Of a stretch of DNA of 5,097 nt, positions 1 to 5,097 are shown piece by piece. This DNA is from Bacillota bacterium (GTDB lineage Bacteria > Bacillota_I > Bacilli_A > RFN20 > CAG-826): positions 1-5,097 of the forward strand of contig DOQE01000112.1 in the NCBI GenBank assembly GCA_003512585.1, read 5' to 3'. Within the stretch, counting starts at the first letter, position 1, and the number at the start of each line of letters is the position of its first letter. The notes below the pieces were generated by a model. The model saw only the letters and a program-made list of their open reading frames with translations, was not told the DNA's origin and made no database searches. The translations under genes and the position numbers were made by a program.

Positions 1-25
1 CTGTATCAAACTAATGCTTCAATAA

Positions 26-99
26 TGGCAGGGACTGAAGGAATCGAACCCTCACCAAAGGTTTTGGAGACCTTTGTTCTACCTTTAAACTAAGTCCCT
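26..99 (-). tRNA. trnW: tRNA-Trp, anticodon CCA
   Basis: This gene decodes UGG tryptophan codons. On the minus strand the acceptor stem AGGGACT pairs with AGTCCCT, followed by discriminator G and an encoded CCA tail at 28-26. The D arm is GTTT...GAAC. The anticodon stem AAGGT/ACCTT closes a seven-base loop CTCCAAA with CCA at the anticodon position. The T stem GAGGG/CCTTC has one G-U pair and encloses the standard TTCGATT loop. The body closely resembles Bacillus tRNA-Trp as I remember it. The gene follows yqeY by 30 bases, and a promoter sits inside the yqeY end. No UCA-anticodon tRNA, which would read UGA as tryptophan, is seen here. Confidence 0.97.
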
Positions 100-103
100 A
101 TTT

Positions 104-122
104 CACCTTATTAAATAAGGCG
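104..122 (-). other. Inverted repeat / hairpin between yqeY and tRNA-Trp
   Basis: Read on the minus strand this is CGCCTTAT, loop TTA, ATAAGGTG: eight pairs including one G-U, with a three-base loop. It lies just after the yqeY stop and just before the tRNA. There is no following T-run (the next bases are AAAT), so it is not a classical intrinsic terminator. It starts about where transcription from the embedded promoter at 129-158 should begin, so it may form at the 5' end of the tRNA precursor. It could instead protect the yqeY mRNA 3' end or be a small operator. Confidence 0.5.
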
Positions 123-128
123 AAAAGG

Positions 129-158
129 ATTATAGCCCTTTTAGGACTTTATTGACAA
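129..158 (-). promoter_or_regulatory. Sigma-A type promoter for tRNA-Trp, inside the yqeY 3' end
   Basis: On the minus strand a -35 box TTGTCA (158-153, five of six matches to TTGACA) is followed by an 18-base spacer and a perfect -10 box TATAAT (134-129). The -10 overlaps the yqeY stop codon, and the -35 lies in the codons for the last residues of YqeY. Transcription would start near 122, about 23 bases before the tRNA 5' end. That is a typical leader length for a separately transcribed tRNA gene. Confidence 0.75.
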
Positions 159-546
159 GACCCATATCGCATTTACCGTTATAATTCATCTTAAAATGCT
201 TCATAACGGATGGAATGGATTTATCATCTAACTTAGAAATGATTTCTTTTATTTCTTCTTCATTTAACATCTTTGGAAGAAATTTAACAATTGCTTCCTT
301 TTGACGAAGAATGGCTTCGTATTCTTCTTTTCTATTAGCCTGCAAATAGGTATTCCCTTCTTCGTCTAATTCCTTGGAGAACTTTGTTATTATTTTAACG
401 ACATCGGCATCGCTAACTTCGTTTCCTTTGCCAGAGGTTAAAAGATTTTGATAGGAAGAAATAACTAATGAATATGCAGTCCTAGCATCCTTATCATGGG
501 CTTTCATAGCCTCAATGTTGGCTTTTTTGATTTGATCAATTAACAT
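130..546 (-). CDS. yqeY: GatB/YqeY domain-containing protein
   Basis: This is a small soluble protein of 138 residues, close to the usual family length of about 148. The family shares its fold with the C-terminal tRNA-binding tail domain of GatB, a subunit of the tRNA-dependent amidotransferase. A stand-alone role is not established. Family signatures visible are the N-terminal helix with LIDQIKKANIEAMKAHD, a K-F-S-K-E-L segment at 55-60, Y67..AN-R72..E75 matching the usual Y..AgR..L..E pattern, the FLP at 89-91, and a glycine-containing C-terminal tail. The start is taken as ATG at 546. It has AAGGA six bases upstream, whereas an in-frame TTG at 552 would abut that ribosome site. It follows trkH by 31 bases and precedes tRNA-Trp. 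A helical RNA-binding role is inferred from the fold only. Confidence 0.9.
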   Translation of the reverse strand: MLIDQIKKANIEAMKAHDKDARTAYSLVISSYQNLLTSGKGNEVSDADVVKIITKFSKELDEEGNTYLQANRKEEYEAILRQKEAIVKFLPKMLNEEEIKEIISKLDDKSIPSVMKHFKMNYNGKCDMGLVNKVLKGL

Positions 547-552
547 AAACAA

Positions 553-557
553 TCCTT
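553..557 (-). promoter_or_regulatory. Shine-Dalgarno site that sets the yqeY start
   Basis: AAGGA on the minus strand is followed by the six-base spacer TTGTTT and then ATG at 546. The TTG in that spacer is in frame with yqeY but has no room for ribosome binding, so the ATG is the better start. Confidence 0.75.
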
Positions 558-567
558 CTTTCTAAGT

Positions 568-573
568 ATTATA
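568..573 (-). promoter_or_regulatory. Possible -10 box ahead of yqeY
   Basis: A perfect TATAAT lies in the 31-base gap between the trkH stop and yqeY, 21 bases ahead of the yqeY ATG. No convincing -35 hexamer is found 16 to 19 bases upstream, and there is no TG extension. It is therefore either a weak promoter or a chance match in AT-rich DNA. If real, it lets yqeY be transcribed apart from the trk operon. Confidence 0.4.
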
Positions 574-577
574 AACC

Positions 578-2212
578 TTAAATTGTTTCTTTATGGATAA
601 TATCTTTGCTAGATCTAACTAGAAAATAATAAAAAGGCATTATTTCTAGCCTTCCTAAAAACATAGCAATAGATAAAATCCAAAGCAAGATGTTATAGCA
701 ATATAGCGGATTATTGGCCTTATAAGAAAAGAACTCAAGAATGGTATTACCTGTCCCACTTAAAGAAGAGACTACCTCATATAAGCACTCCTGCACATTT
801 ATATTTGGCAAAAAAGATAAAAGAAAAGTAAGGAAAAAAGTCACAAGCAAATACAAAATTAAATACAATGAACTATCTTTATATAATTCAGGAGTAACTT
901 CTTCTGTTTTCCCTGCCCTGATTATATTATGCGGATATAATTGCCTTTTCGGTGTCAATTTATATTTTATCGACCAATAAAGTTCTTTCATGACAACAAT
1001 AAATCTATATTGTTTAATGCCGCCTCCAGTAGAGCCCATTCCCCCACCTATGAGCATGCAAATAATGGATAAATAAATAACTCCTTGCCCCAAATAGGCA
1101 ATATTAGGGACGTTGCCAAACCCAGTTGTAGTCAAACAAGAAATTAGTTGAAAAGCAGCATAACGCAAAGAAGAAGGATAATCTATTGGACTAGCAAAAG
1201 AAGATGCATAGTCAAATTGATATAAGCACATTGCCGAACCGCATAAAATAGTAAAAAGAAGGAAAAAGGAAGCAAATTTAATTTCGCAATCATTTAAAAA
1301 ATTCTTCCATTTACCTCTTAATAAATTATAGATAAGCAAGAATGAAGTAGCCCCCAATAGCATTATGCAGCAAGTCGTTATTTCTGCCCCAATTGGATTA
1401 TATTCAAATACTCCATTTCCAGTATAGGAAGAAGATTCAAAATAATAAAAGCCACTGCTTCTAGTTGAAAAGCCTCCAGTGGCCATGCCGCTAATGGAAT
1501 GGCACAAAGCTTCAAAAAAGTCCATGCCAAATAACCATAATGCAAAAGATCCTAAAGCAATAATAAGGCAATAAATAGAAAAGGTGACTTTGGCAGTCTT
1601 CGCCAAATTCGGAAGCAGCCTGTCATTATGCCCTTCTGTATAAAATAGCTTCATTCCATAACGGTCTGAAACGGCACTAGTAACAATTAAAACAAGCCCA
1701 ATCCCTCCAAAAAATTGAGTCAATGCCCTATAGAAAAGATAGACATGGGGACAAAAAGTATCTAGCCCATACGCCACCTTCCCATCCAATAAGTTTTTAA
1801 AAACGGTTAACCCAGCTGCCGAAAACCCAGATACCGATTCAAAAAAAGATTCGCTAAAATTCATCTTTATAGAATCAATTTCTGGATAAAAATATTGATT
1901 AAGGAAAAAAGGCAAAGCCCCAATTAAAACGGCACTAAGCCAAATTGATACAAGCAAGACAGAATCTTGATGCTTGCCTAGTTGAGATTTATCTACCCCT
2001 TTAGTCAAAACTAGATACATTAAAAGGCCAATTACCAAACTGCCAACGCCTGGGACTAAAAAAGCTTTGTAGCACATCCATTCGTTAGGAAAAAAGGCAA
2101 TAATAAGCAAAGGAAGCAAGATTATTAGGCCTATAAAAGCCATGAATAAACAAACATAGCCAAAAATAAGGCGATAACCCGCACCAAATTTTCTTTTAAA
2201 AAGACTATTCAA
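578..2212 (-). CDS. trkH: TrkH-type potassium uptake membrane subunit
   Basis: This is the K+-translocating subunit of a Trk system in the cytoplasmic membrane, gated by TrkA-type RCK proteins. With the TTG start at 2212 it has 544 residues. Hydrophobicity suggests two extra N-terminal helices (about 13-41 and 48-69), then four helix-pore-helix units, which is the TrkH layout and not the shorter KtrB one. All four pore loops keep the filter glycine: SGFSAAGLT (G134), ATGGFST (G247), CLTTTGFGN (G364) and SLSGTGNT (G488). The conserved loop GGGMGSTGGGIK (389-400) and the C-terminal FLGRLEIMPF (519-527) are also typical of the family. An in-frame ATG at 2257 would add 15 basic residues but has no ribosome site and would overlap trkA by 53 bases. 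TTG overlaps by only 8 and has AAGGGAG upstream. The function is near certain; the start is probable. Confidence 0.95.
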   Translation of the reverse strand: MNSLFKRKFGAGYRLIFGYVCLFMAFIGLIILLPLLIIAFFPNEWMCYKAFLVPGVGSLVIGLLMYLVLTKGVDKSQLGKHQDSVLLVSIWLSAVLIGALPFFLNQYFYPEIDSIKMNFSESFFESVSGFSAAGLTVFKNLLDGKVAYGLDTFCPHVYLFYRALTQFFGGIGLVLIVTSAVSDRYGMKLFYTEGHNDRLLPNLAKTAKVTFSIYCLIIALGSFALWLFGMDFFEALCHSISGMATGGFSTRSSGFYYFESSSYTGNGVFEYNPIGAEITTCCIMLLGATSFLLIYNLLRGKWKNFLNDCEIKFASFFLLFTILCGSAMCLYQFDYASSFASPIDYPSSLRYAAFQLISCLTTTGFGNVPNIAYLGQGVIYLSIICMLIGGGMGSTGGGIKQYRFIVVMKELYWSIKYKLTPKRQLYPHNIIRAGKTEEVTPELYKDSSLYLILYLLVTFFLTFLLSFLPNINVQECLYEVVSSLSGTGNTILEFFSYKANNPLYCYNILLWILSIAMFLGRLEIMPFYYFLVRSSKDIIHKETI

Positions 2213-2876
2213 CTTCTTTTTCTCCCTTAATAAACGCCATAACCTTCTTTTGGTCATTGGGCGTGCAAACTATTAGAAGTTTATCTTTGGGCCTTATTAT
2301 CGTATCCCCTTTTGGAATTATTACTTCCGGGGTCCTATATATGCAACTAATGGAAGCATAGGGAGGAAAGCCAATCTCCTTTAAAGATTTATTCGCGATG
2401 GGAAACCTAGACAAGACAAGCGCCTCAATCATTACTATTTTATCGTTTTCTAGCGACAAAGTTTCCATAATGCTTTCCACGCTAGATTCATTTTTAACCG
2501 ATTGCCCTAGCAAATAAGAAGAAGAAATAACCGAGTCGATTCCTAGTTTTTTATAAACGTCAACGTTTTTTGGATTGTTGACAAGGCAAACACATTTTTT
2601 GGCATTAAAGCATTTTTTGGCAAGCTGACAGGTCGCGTAATTATCTGTATCTTTTTGGCATAATGAAATAAAAGCATCCGCATCATAGGCATTGGCCTCA
2701 TCAAGGGCGAACTTTCTCCAAGGAGAGCCGACATAGACCGGTATCTTGCACCTTTTTAAGATGATTTCAGCCATTTCTTTCGAGGGATTGATAACAATAA
2801 GGTCATCGCCTTTTCCAGAAAACATCTTAATGATGAATTCTGCTTCCTCATTTCCACCTGCTATAACGATTTTCAT
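2205..2876 (-). CDS. trkA: TrkA-type regulator: degenerate RCK-N plus RCK-C domain
   Basis: This is a cytoplasmic regulatory subunit expected to form part of the gating ring under TrkH. Residues 1 to about 125 look like an RCK-N Rossmann domain, and about 145-215 are an RCK-C domain. The latter has the recognisable pattern NKSLKEIGFPP...IYRTPEVIIPKGDTIIRPKDKLLIVCTP. The nucleotide motif is eroded: where GxGxxG is expected there is AGGNEEAEF (6-14), and the acidic residue ending strand 2 is replaced by asparagine (VINP, 28-31). It may therefore bind NAD(H) or ATP poorly or not at all. The ATG overlaps the stop of the preceding trkA gene as ATGA, with GGGAG upstream for ribosome binding. The gene ends in TAG within the trkH start region. 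Together with its neighbour it corresponds roughly to a TrkA cut in two. Confidence 0.9.
   Translation of the reverse strand: MKIVIAGGNEEAEFIIKMFSGKGDDLIVINPSKEMAEIILKRCKIPVYVGSPWRKFALDEANAYDADAFISLCQKDTDNYATCQLAKKCFNAKKCVCLVNNPKNVDVYKKLGIDSVISSSYLLGQSVKNESSVESIMETLSLENDKIVMIEALVLSRFPIANKSLKEIGFPPYASISCIYRTPEVIIPKGDTIIRPKDKLLIVCTPNDQKKVMAFIKGEKEVE
2222..2228 (-). promoter_or_regulatory. Shine-Dalgarno site that favours a TTG start for trkH
   Basis: AAGGGAG lies nine bases before TTG at 2212, inside the last codons of the preceding trkA gene. The sequence just upstream of the alternative ATG at 2257 (…TTTGCACGCCCAA) has no purine-rich ribosome site. Confidence 0.65.
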
Positions 2877-3286
2877 TTATCTACTCCCGAACGAAGCAAA
2901 TTGAATCTATCCTTGGAAAGTTGGAAAGGATAAATAGCCTTTATGGACATCCCTTGGATCAATAAGCCTTTATCTGGATCATCGAAACGGACATAAATAT
3001 AAGGGACCTCATATACTTTCGCGCATAAATGGGCCAAAAATAAATTAACATTATCATCGCCTGTTGTAATGACTACTTGCCTAGCCGATTCAATGCCAGC
3101 TTCTTCAAGTTCATCGACATCGGTCGCGTTGGCCACTATTTTATAACCGGAAAAAACATCATCAAGACGATTAAAAGACTCTTTATCCTCATCAATTACA
3201 ATGACATCTTCCCCTTGGGAAGAAGAATAATTGGCAATAGAAGAACCAAGCCTTCCGCAACCTATGATAATGCTTTTGTTTTTCAT
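2873..3286 (-). CDS. trkA: TrkA-type regulator: RCK-N domain only
   Basis: This cytoplasmic subunit of the Trk potassium uptake system has 137 residues and is a single nucleotide-binding RCK-N domain. It shows an intact IIGCGRLGSSIA loop (G9, G11, G14) and aspartate at the end of strand 2 (VIVIDEDKES, D32), as in NAD(H)-binding members. It also has the typical TDVDELEEAGIESARQVVITTGDDNVN run (55-81) and VRFDDPDKG (99-107). There is no RCK-C domain, unlike most TrkA/KtrA proteins of about 220 residues; the next gene supplies one. It is the first gene after the promoter at 3308-3335, and its leader would be only about 15 bases with a weak ribosome site. The stop is TGA, shared with the next ATG. 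The domain call is firm; cooperation with the next protein is inferred. Confidence 0.92.
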   Translation of the reverse strand: MKNKSIIIGCGRLGSSIANYSSSQGEDVIVIDEDKESFNRLDDVFSGYKIVANATDVDELEEAGIESARQVVITTGDDNVNLFLAHLCAKVYEVPYIYVRFDDPDKGLLIQGMSIKAIYPFQLSKDRFNLLRSGVDK

Positions 3287-3307
3287 AAATATTCTTTAAG
3301 CACGTAG

Positions 3308-3335
3308 ATTATACTATTCTAGGAAAAAGAAACAA
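3308..3335 (-). promoter_or_regulatory. Sigma-A type promoter of the trk operon
   Basis: On the minus strand a -35 box TTGTTT (3335-3330) is followed by a 16-base spacer and a perfect -10 TATAAT (3313-3308). The -35 begins at the base right after the stop codon of the DUF5662 gene. Transcription should start near 3301, giving a leader of about 15 bases before trkA. This is the only sizeable gap between protein genes upstream of trkH, so it splits the run of genes into two transcription units. No terminator hairpin is visible, so read-through from upstream is possible. Confidence 0.8.
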
Positions 3336-3938
3336 TTACTCGACTTCCTTATCATTGCCTAGTCTGGTATGCAAAGAAGTAATTACTTCTACATCGGGGT
3401 AAATTGAAGTTATTTCTTTATATTTAGCTAAAGTGTCTTTCTTTTTTAATCCCTTAAAAGCGAAATCCCTATATCTAGTTAAACTCCATTTAACAAATTC
3501 CCTAGTCGCGTTGCTCATATAATAATAAGGCGATCTTTCCAAAAAATAATTAAGAGCAGTCTCCCTTTTAAAATTCTTTGGATCATAAACCTTAGAAGCA
3601 GAAAGCATGTCGCAGACATATTCCATTGCATATTTATATGGCATCGTTTTAACTACGATTGCCCCTTTAAAAAAATCAGTCCAATATTCCCAATGATGGG
3701 GGTTTCTTTTAGTATGATGTTGACAAATGGAAGAATAATAATTATTTGCCAGCCTTTGTTCATAAACAGGAGAATGCACGCCAACAAAGTATTTAACCGA
3801 GGGGAAAAACTCTTTTGGGGAAAATTTGGATAAATCATGTTTTAAGGCATGAAAGAAAATGCCGCAATGGGAAGCATTCTTAATAACTAAATGACGATGC
3901 TTTAAGATTGTATGAAGATGACCAAAAAATTTATTCAT
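3336..3938 (-). CDS. DUF5662 family protein, HD-hydrolase-like histidine pattern
   Basis: This is a 200-residue soluble protein of unknown function. I recognise the DUF5662 pattern: an N-terminal HxH stretch (H14, H16), then HALKHDLSKFSPKEF (30-44), a YFVGVHSP segment, then HHTKRNPHHWEYW (74-86), TMPYKYAMEYVCDMLSASKVY (98-118) and a Y-F-rich region. The order H16, H34-D35, H74/H75, H81/H82, D110 resembles the metal-binding H...HD...H...H...D set of HD-domain phosphohydrolases. That suggests a metal-dependent hydrolase, but this is inference. Residues after about 160 form a lysine-rich tail not explained by the motifs. The ATG overlaps the sirtuin stop as ATGA and has AGGA eight bases upstream, so translation is probably coupled. 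There is no signal peptide or membrane segment. Confidence 0.82.
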   Translation of the reverse strand: MNKFFGHLHTILKHRHLVIKNASHCGIFFHALKHDLSKFSPKEFFPSVKYFVGVHSPVYEQRLANNYYSSICQHHTKRNPHHWEYWTDFFKGAIVVKTMPYKYAMEYVCDMLSASKVYDPKNFKRETALNYFLERSPYYYMSNATREFVKWSLTRYRDFAFKGLKKKDTLAKYKEITSIYPDVEVITSLHTRLGNDKEVE

Positions 3939-4672
3939 ATGTTCTTTCCTAATAATAACTTCTCCAAATTATCCCCTACGTCCCCTCTAATTACGTAATC
4001 AAAAAAGTTATCTTTTAAAGTAGGGGCATTATTAATCAAAATCGAAAGTTTTCCAGAAAAATAGTCCGGCAAACCGGCAATAGGATAAACCAATAGACTA
4101 GTCCCGGCCACAATCAGGCAATCGGCATGGCTAACTAGTTCTATGCATTTAGATAAAATGTTCTCGTTCAAGCCTTCTTGATATAAAACTACATCGGGTT
4201 TAATCAATCCGCCGCACCTACAAAAAGGAACTCCATTTGTATCTAGTTCAGTTAAGCTATACTTTTTGTGGCATCTAAGGCAATGATAAGAATAAATTGT
4301 TCCATGCACTTCATATACTTTCCTAGACCCAGCTTTTTGATGCAAGCCATCGATATTTTGAGTAATGATGGAAATATTATGGGTTTTTTCAAAACAAGAT
4401 AAAGCTAAGTGGGCTTTATTAGGCTTTGCGTCCTTATAAACCATATTATCCCAATAAAAAGAGTAAAATTCCTTCGTATGGGAATAAAAATAAGATAAGG
4501 AAAGAAGTTCTTCATAACCTACTCCATACTTGTTTTTAACATTATATAGTCCTTCTTTAGAACGAAAATCAGGGATATTCGAAGCGGTTGAAACCCCTGC
4601 CCCACCTAAAAAAACAATGGATTTGGATTGGCAAATTTGTTTATGAAGAAAAGTAAAATCTAGTCTATCCAT
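3935..4672 (-). CDS. cobB: Sir2-family NAD-dependent protein deacylase (sirtuin)
   Basis: This cytoplasmic enzyme removes acyl groups from lysines using NAD+ and releases nicotinamide and O-acyl-ADP-ribose. At 245 residues it is full length. The order of motifs is canonical: GGAGVSTASNIPDFRS (23-38) for NAD binding, TQNIDGLH (104-111), catalytic H123 in EVHGT, zinc cysteines C131, C134, C151 and C153, KPDVVLYQEGL (158-168), GTSLLVYP (190-197) and LINNAP (212-217). The intact zinc site and catalytic histidine argue for a housekeeping deacylase and not an NAD-depleting defence SIR2. The ATG at 4672 lies inside the end of the upstream gene (13-base overlap) with only a weak AAGAAG ahead. The TGA stop overlaps the DUF5662 start. 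Substrates cannot be told from the sequence. Confidence 0.96.
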   Translation of the reverse strand: MDRLDFTFLHKQICQSKSIVFLGGAGVSTASNIPDFRSKEGLYNVKNKYGVGYEELLSLSYFYSHTKEFYSFYWDNMVYKDAKPNKAHLALSCFEKTHNISIITQNIDGLHQKAGSRKVYEVHGTIYSYHCLRCHKKYSLTELDTNGVPFCRCGGLIKPDVVLYQEGLNENILSKCIELVSHADCLIVAGTSLLVYPIAGLPDYFSGKLSILINNAPTLKDNFFDYVIRGDVGDNLEKLLLGKNI

Positions 4673-5097
4673 CTTCTTGAAGCTTCTTTAACCAACTTTA
4701 AATCTTCCTCTTTTAATAATTCAAAAGTAACCATATCAATTCTTTTTCTGACCTTGCTTAATTCATCTAAATTTCTAATTGTCCAGACATTAACCACCTT
4801 TTTTCTAGCAAAGGAAGCTACTTTTTTATTATCAAGCAACGAAAATTCGACATCGAGGTAAGAAAAGAAATGTCTGAAGGCAAGAATATCCAACCTTTTT
4901 TGGCAAATTAATAGACCCGTGGTATATTCTTTTTTAAAAGAAAAAAACAATAAGGCACGAGGATCAAAAGAAATCAGGGTAACACTTTTCTTATTCTTAA
5001 TGCTTTTTAAGCATTTATTTACTTCTTTTGCAAGAGTATAAAAATTACCTTTATAAGTTTTTAATTCGATTACAATAGGTACTCTTTCCTTATTCAA
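4660..5097 (-). CDS. Glycerophosphodiester phosphodiesterase, C-terminal part (cut by window edge)
   Basis: These are the last 145 residues of what looks like a GDPD/UgpQ-type enzyme, which hydrolyses glycerophosphodiesters from lipid turnover to glycerol-3-phosphate and an alcohol. Visible family marks are VPIVIELKTYKGN (6-18 of the fragment), where the glutamate is a metal-site residue in the family, ISFDPRALLFF (42-52), and VVNVWTIRNLDEL (101-113). The usual last motif (vDgiiTD.P) is altered to RIDMVTFELLK. The TTG at 5097 lies inside the barrel domain and is not a true start. About 95 to 100 residues, including the catalytic HRG region, should lie beyond the window. The gene ends in TAG, 13 bases inside the sirtuin gene. 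Confidence 0.85.
   Translation of the reverse strand: MNKERVPIVIELKTYKGNFYTLAKEVNKCLKSIKNKKSVTLISFDPRALLFFSFKKEYTTGLLICQKRLDILAFRHFFSYLDVEFSLLDNKKVASFARKKVVNVWTIRNLDELSKVRKRIDMVTFELLKEEDLKLVKEASRRWID

Noticed and set aside
1..25. Bases after the tRNA
   Set aside because: Too short to judge; no terminator, second tRNA or gene start is visible.
152..157. Perfect TTGACA on the plus strand
   Set aside because: No -10 box follows at a usable distance and no plus-strand gene lies downstream.
741..980. Plus-strand open frame of 79 codons
   Set aside because: It lies wholly inside trkH on the other strand, has no ribosome site or family resemblance, and trkH has strong conserved motifs across the region.
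2543..2734. Minus-strand open frame of 63 codons inside the second trkA
   Set aside because: An out-of-frame shadow of a gene with clear RCK domain signatures.
2873..2876. Possibility that the two trkA genes are one gene broken by a frameshift
   Set aside because: The ATGA overlap has a ribosome site upstream, the second protein starts with a complete RCK-N strand, and no RCK-C remnant lies between them.
3077..3307. Plus-strand open frame of 76 codons opposite trkA and its promoter
   Set aside because: It is antisense to a well supported RCK-N gene and runs through the trk promoter; no recognisable protein features.
2205..3353. Same C-terminal residues KEVE in the second trkA product and the DUF5662 protein
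   Set aside because: The underlying codons differ and the lysine/glutamate-rich ends are easily met by chance.
3653..3838. Minus-strand open frame of 61 codons inside the DUF5662 gene
   Set aside because: An out-of-frame shadow; the DUF5662 motifs lie in the longer frame.
3935..4672. Possibility that the SIR2 gene is part of an anti-phage system
   Set aside because: It has the four zinc cysteines, the catalytic VHG histidine and normal deacylase length, and no defence partner such as a TIR protein is nearby.

Overview
The window comes from a low-GC, tightly packed bacterial chromosome. It most resembles a Firmicutes/Bacilli lineage with a reduced genome, such as the uncultured gut Bacilli related to Mollicutes; this placement is inferred from composition and gene types. 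All genes lie on the minus strand, so the biological order runs from position 5097 down to 1. Two genes (the first trkA-like gene and the sirtuin) end in TGA, and the tryptophan tRNA has anticodon CCA. The window is therefore read with the standard bacterial code and not the Mycoplasma code.

Region 1 (5097 to 3336) is a run of overlapping genes. It starts with the C-terminal part of a glycerophosphodiester phosphodiesterase cut by the window edge. Next is a complete Sir2-type NAD-dependent protein deacylase that overlaps it by 13 bases. Last is a 200-residue DUF5662-type protein whose ATG overlaps the sirtuin stop as ATGA.

Region 2 (3335 to 578) is a potassium uptake operon behind a very clear sigma-A promoter whose -35 box directly abuts the previous stop codon. 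It encodes two separate TrkA-type regulatory proteins and the TrkH membrane subunit. The first TrkA-type protein has an intact nucleotide-binding RCK-N domain and no RCK-C. The second has an RCK-N with a degraded nucleotide motif plus an RCK-C domain. The genes overlap (ATGA between the trkA genes). TrkH most likely starts at a TTG preceded by a good Shine-Dalgarno sequence, not at the upstream ATG.

Region 3 (577 to 1) holds yqeY, encoding a GatB/YqeY-domain protein, and tRNA-Trp(CCA) with its CCA end encoded. A near-consensus promoter for the tRNA is embedded in the last codons of yqeY, and a small hairpin lies between the two genes. The remaining 25 bases at the start of the window hold no recognisable feature.

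No wholly new system is evident. The points most worth a second look are the split, complementary pair of TrkA subunits, the HD-like histidine/aspartate pattern of the DUF5662 protein translationally coupled to the sirtuin, and the tRNA promoter inside yqeY.
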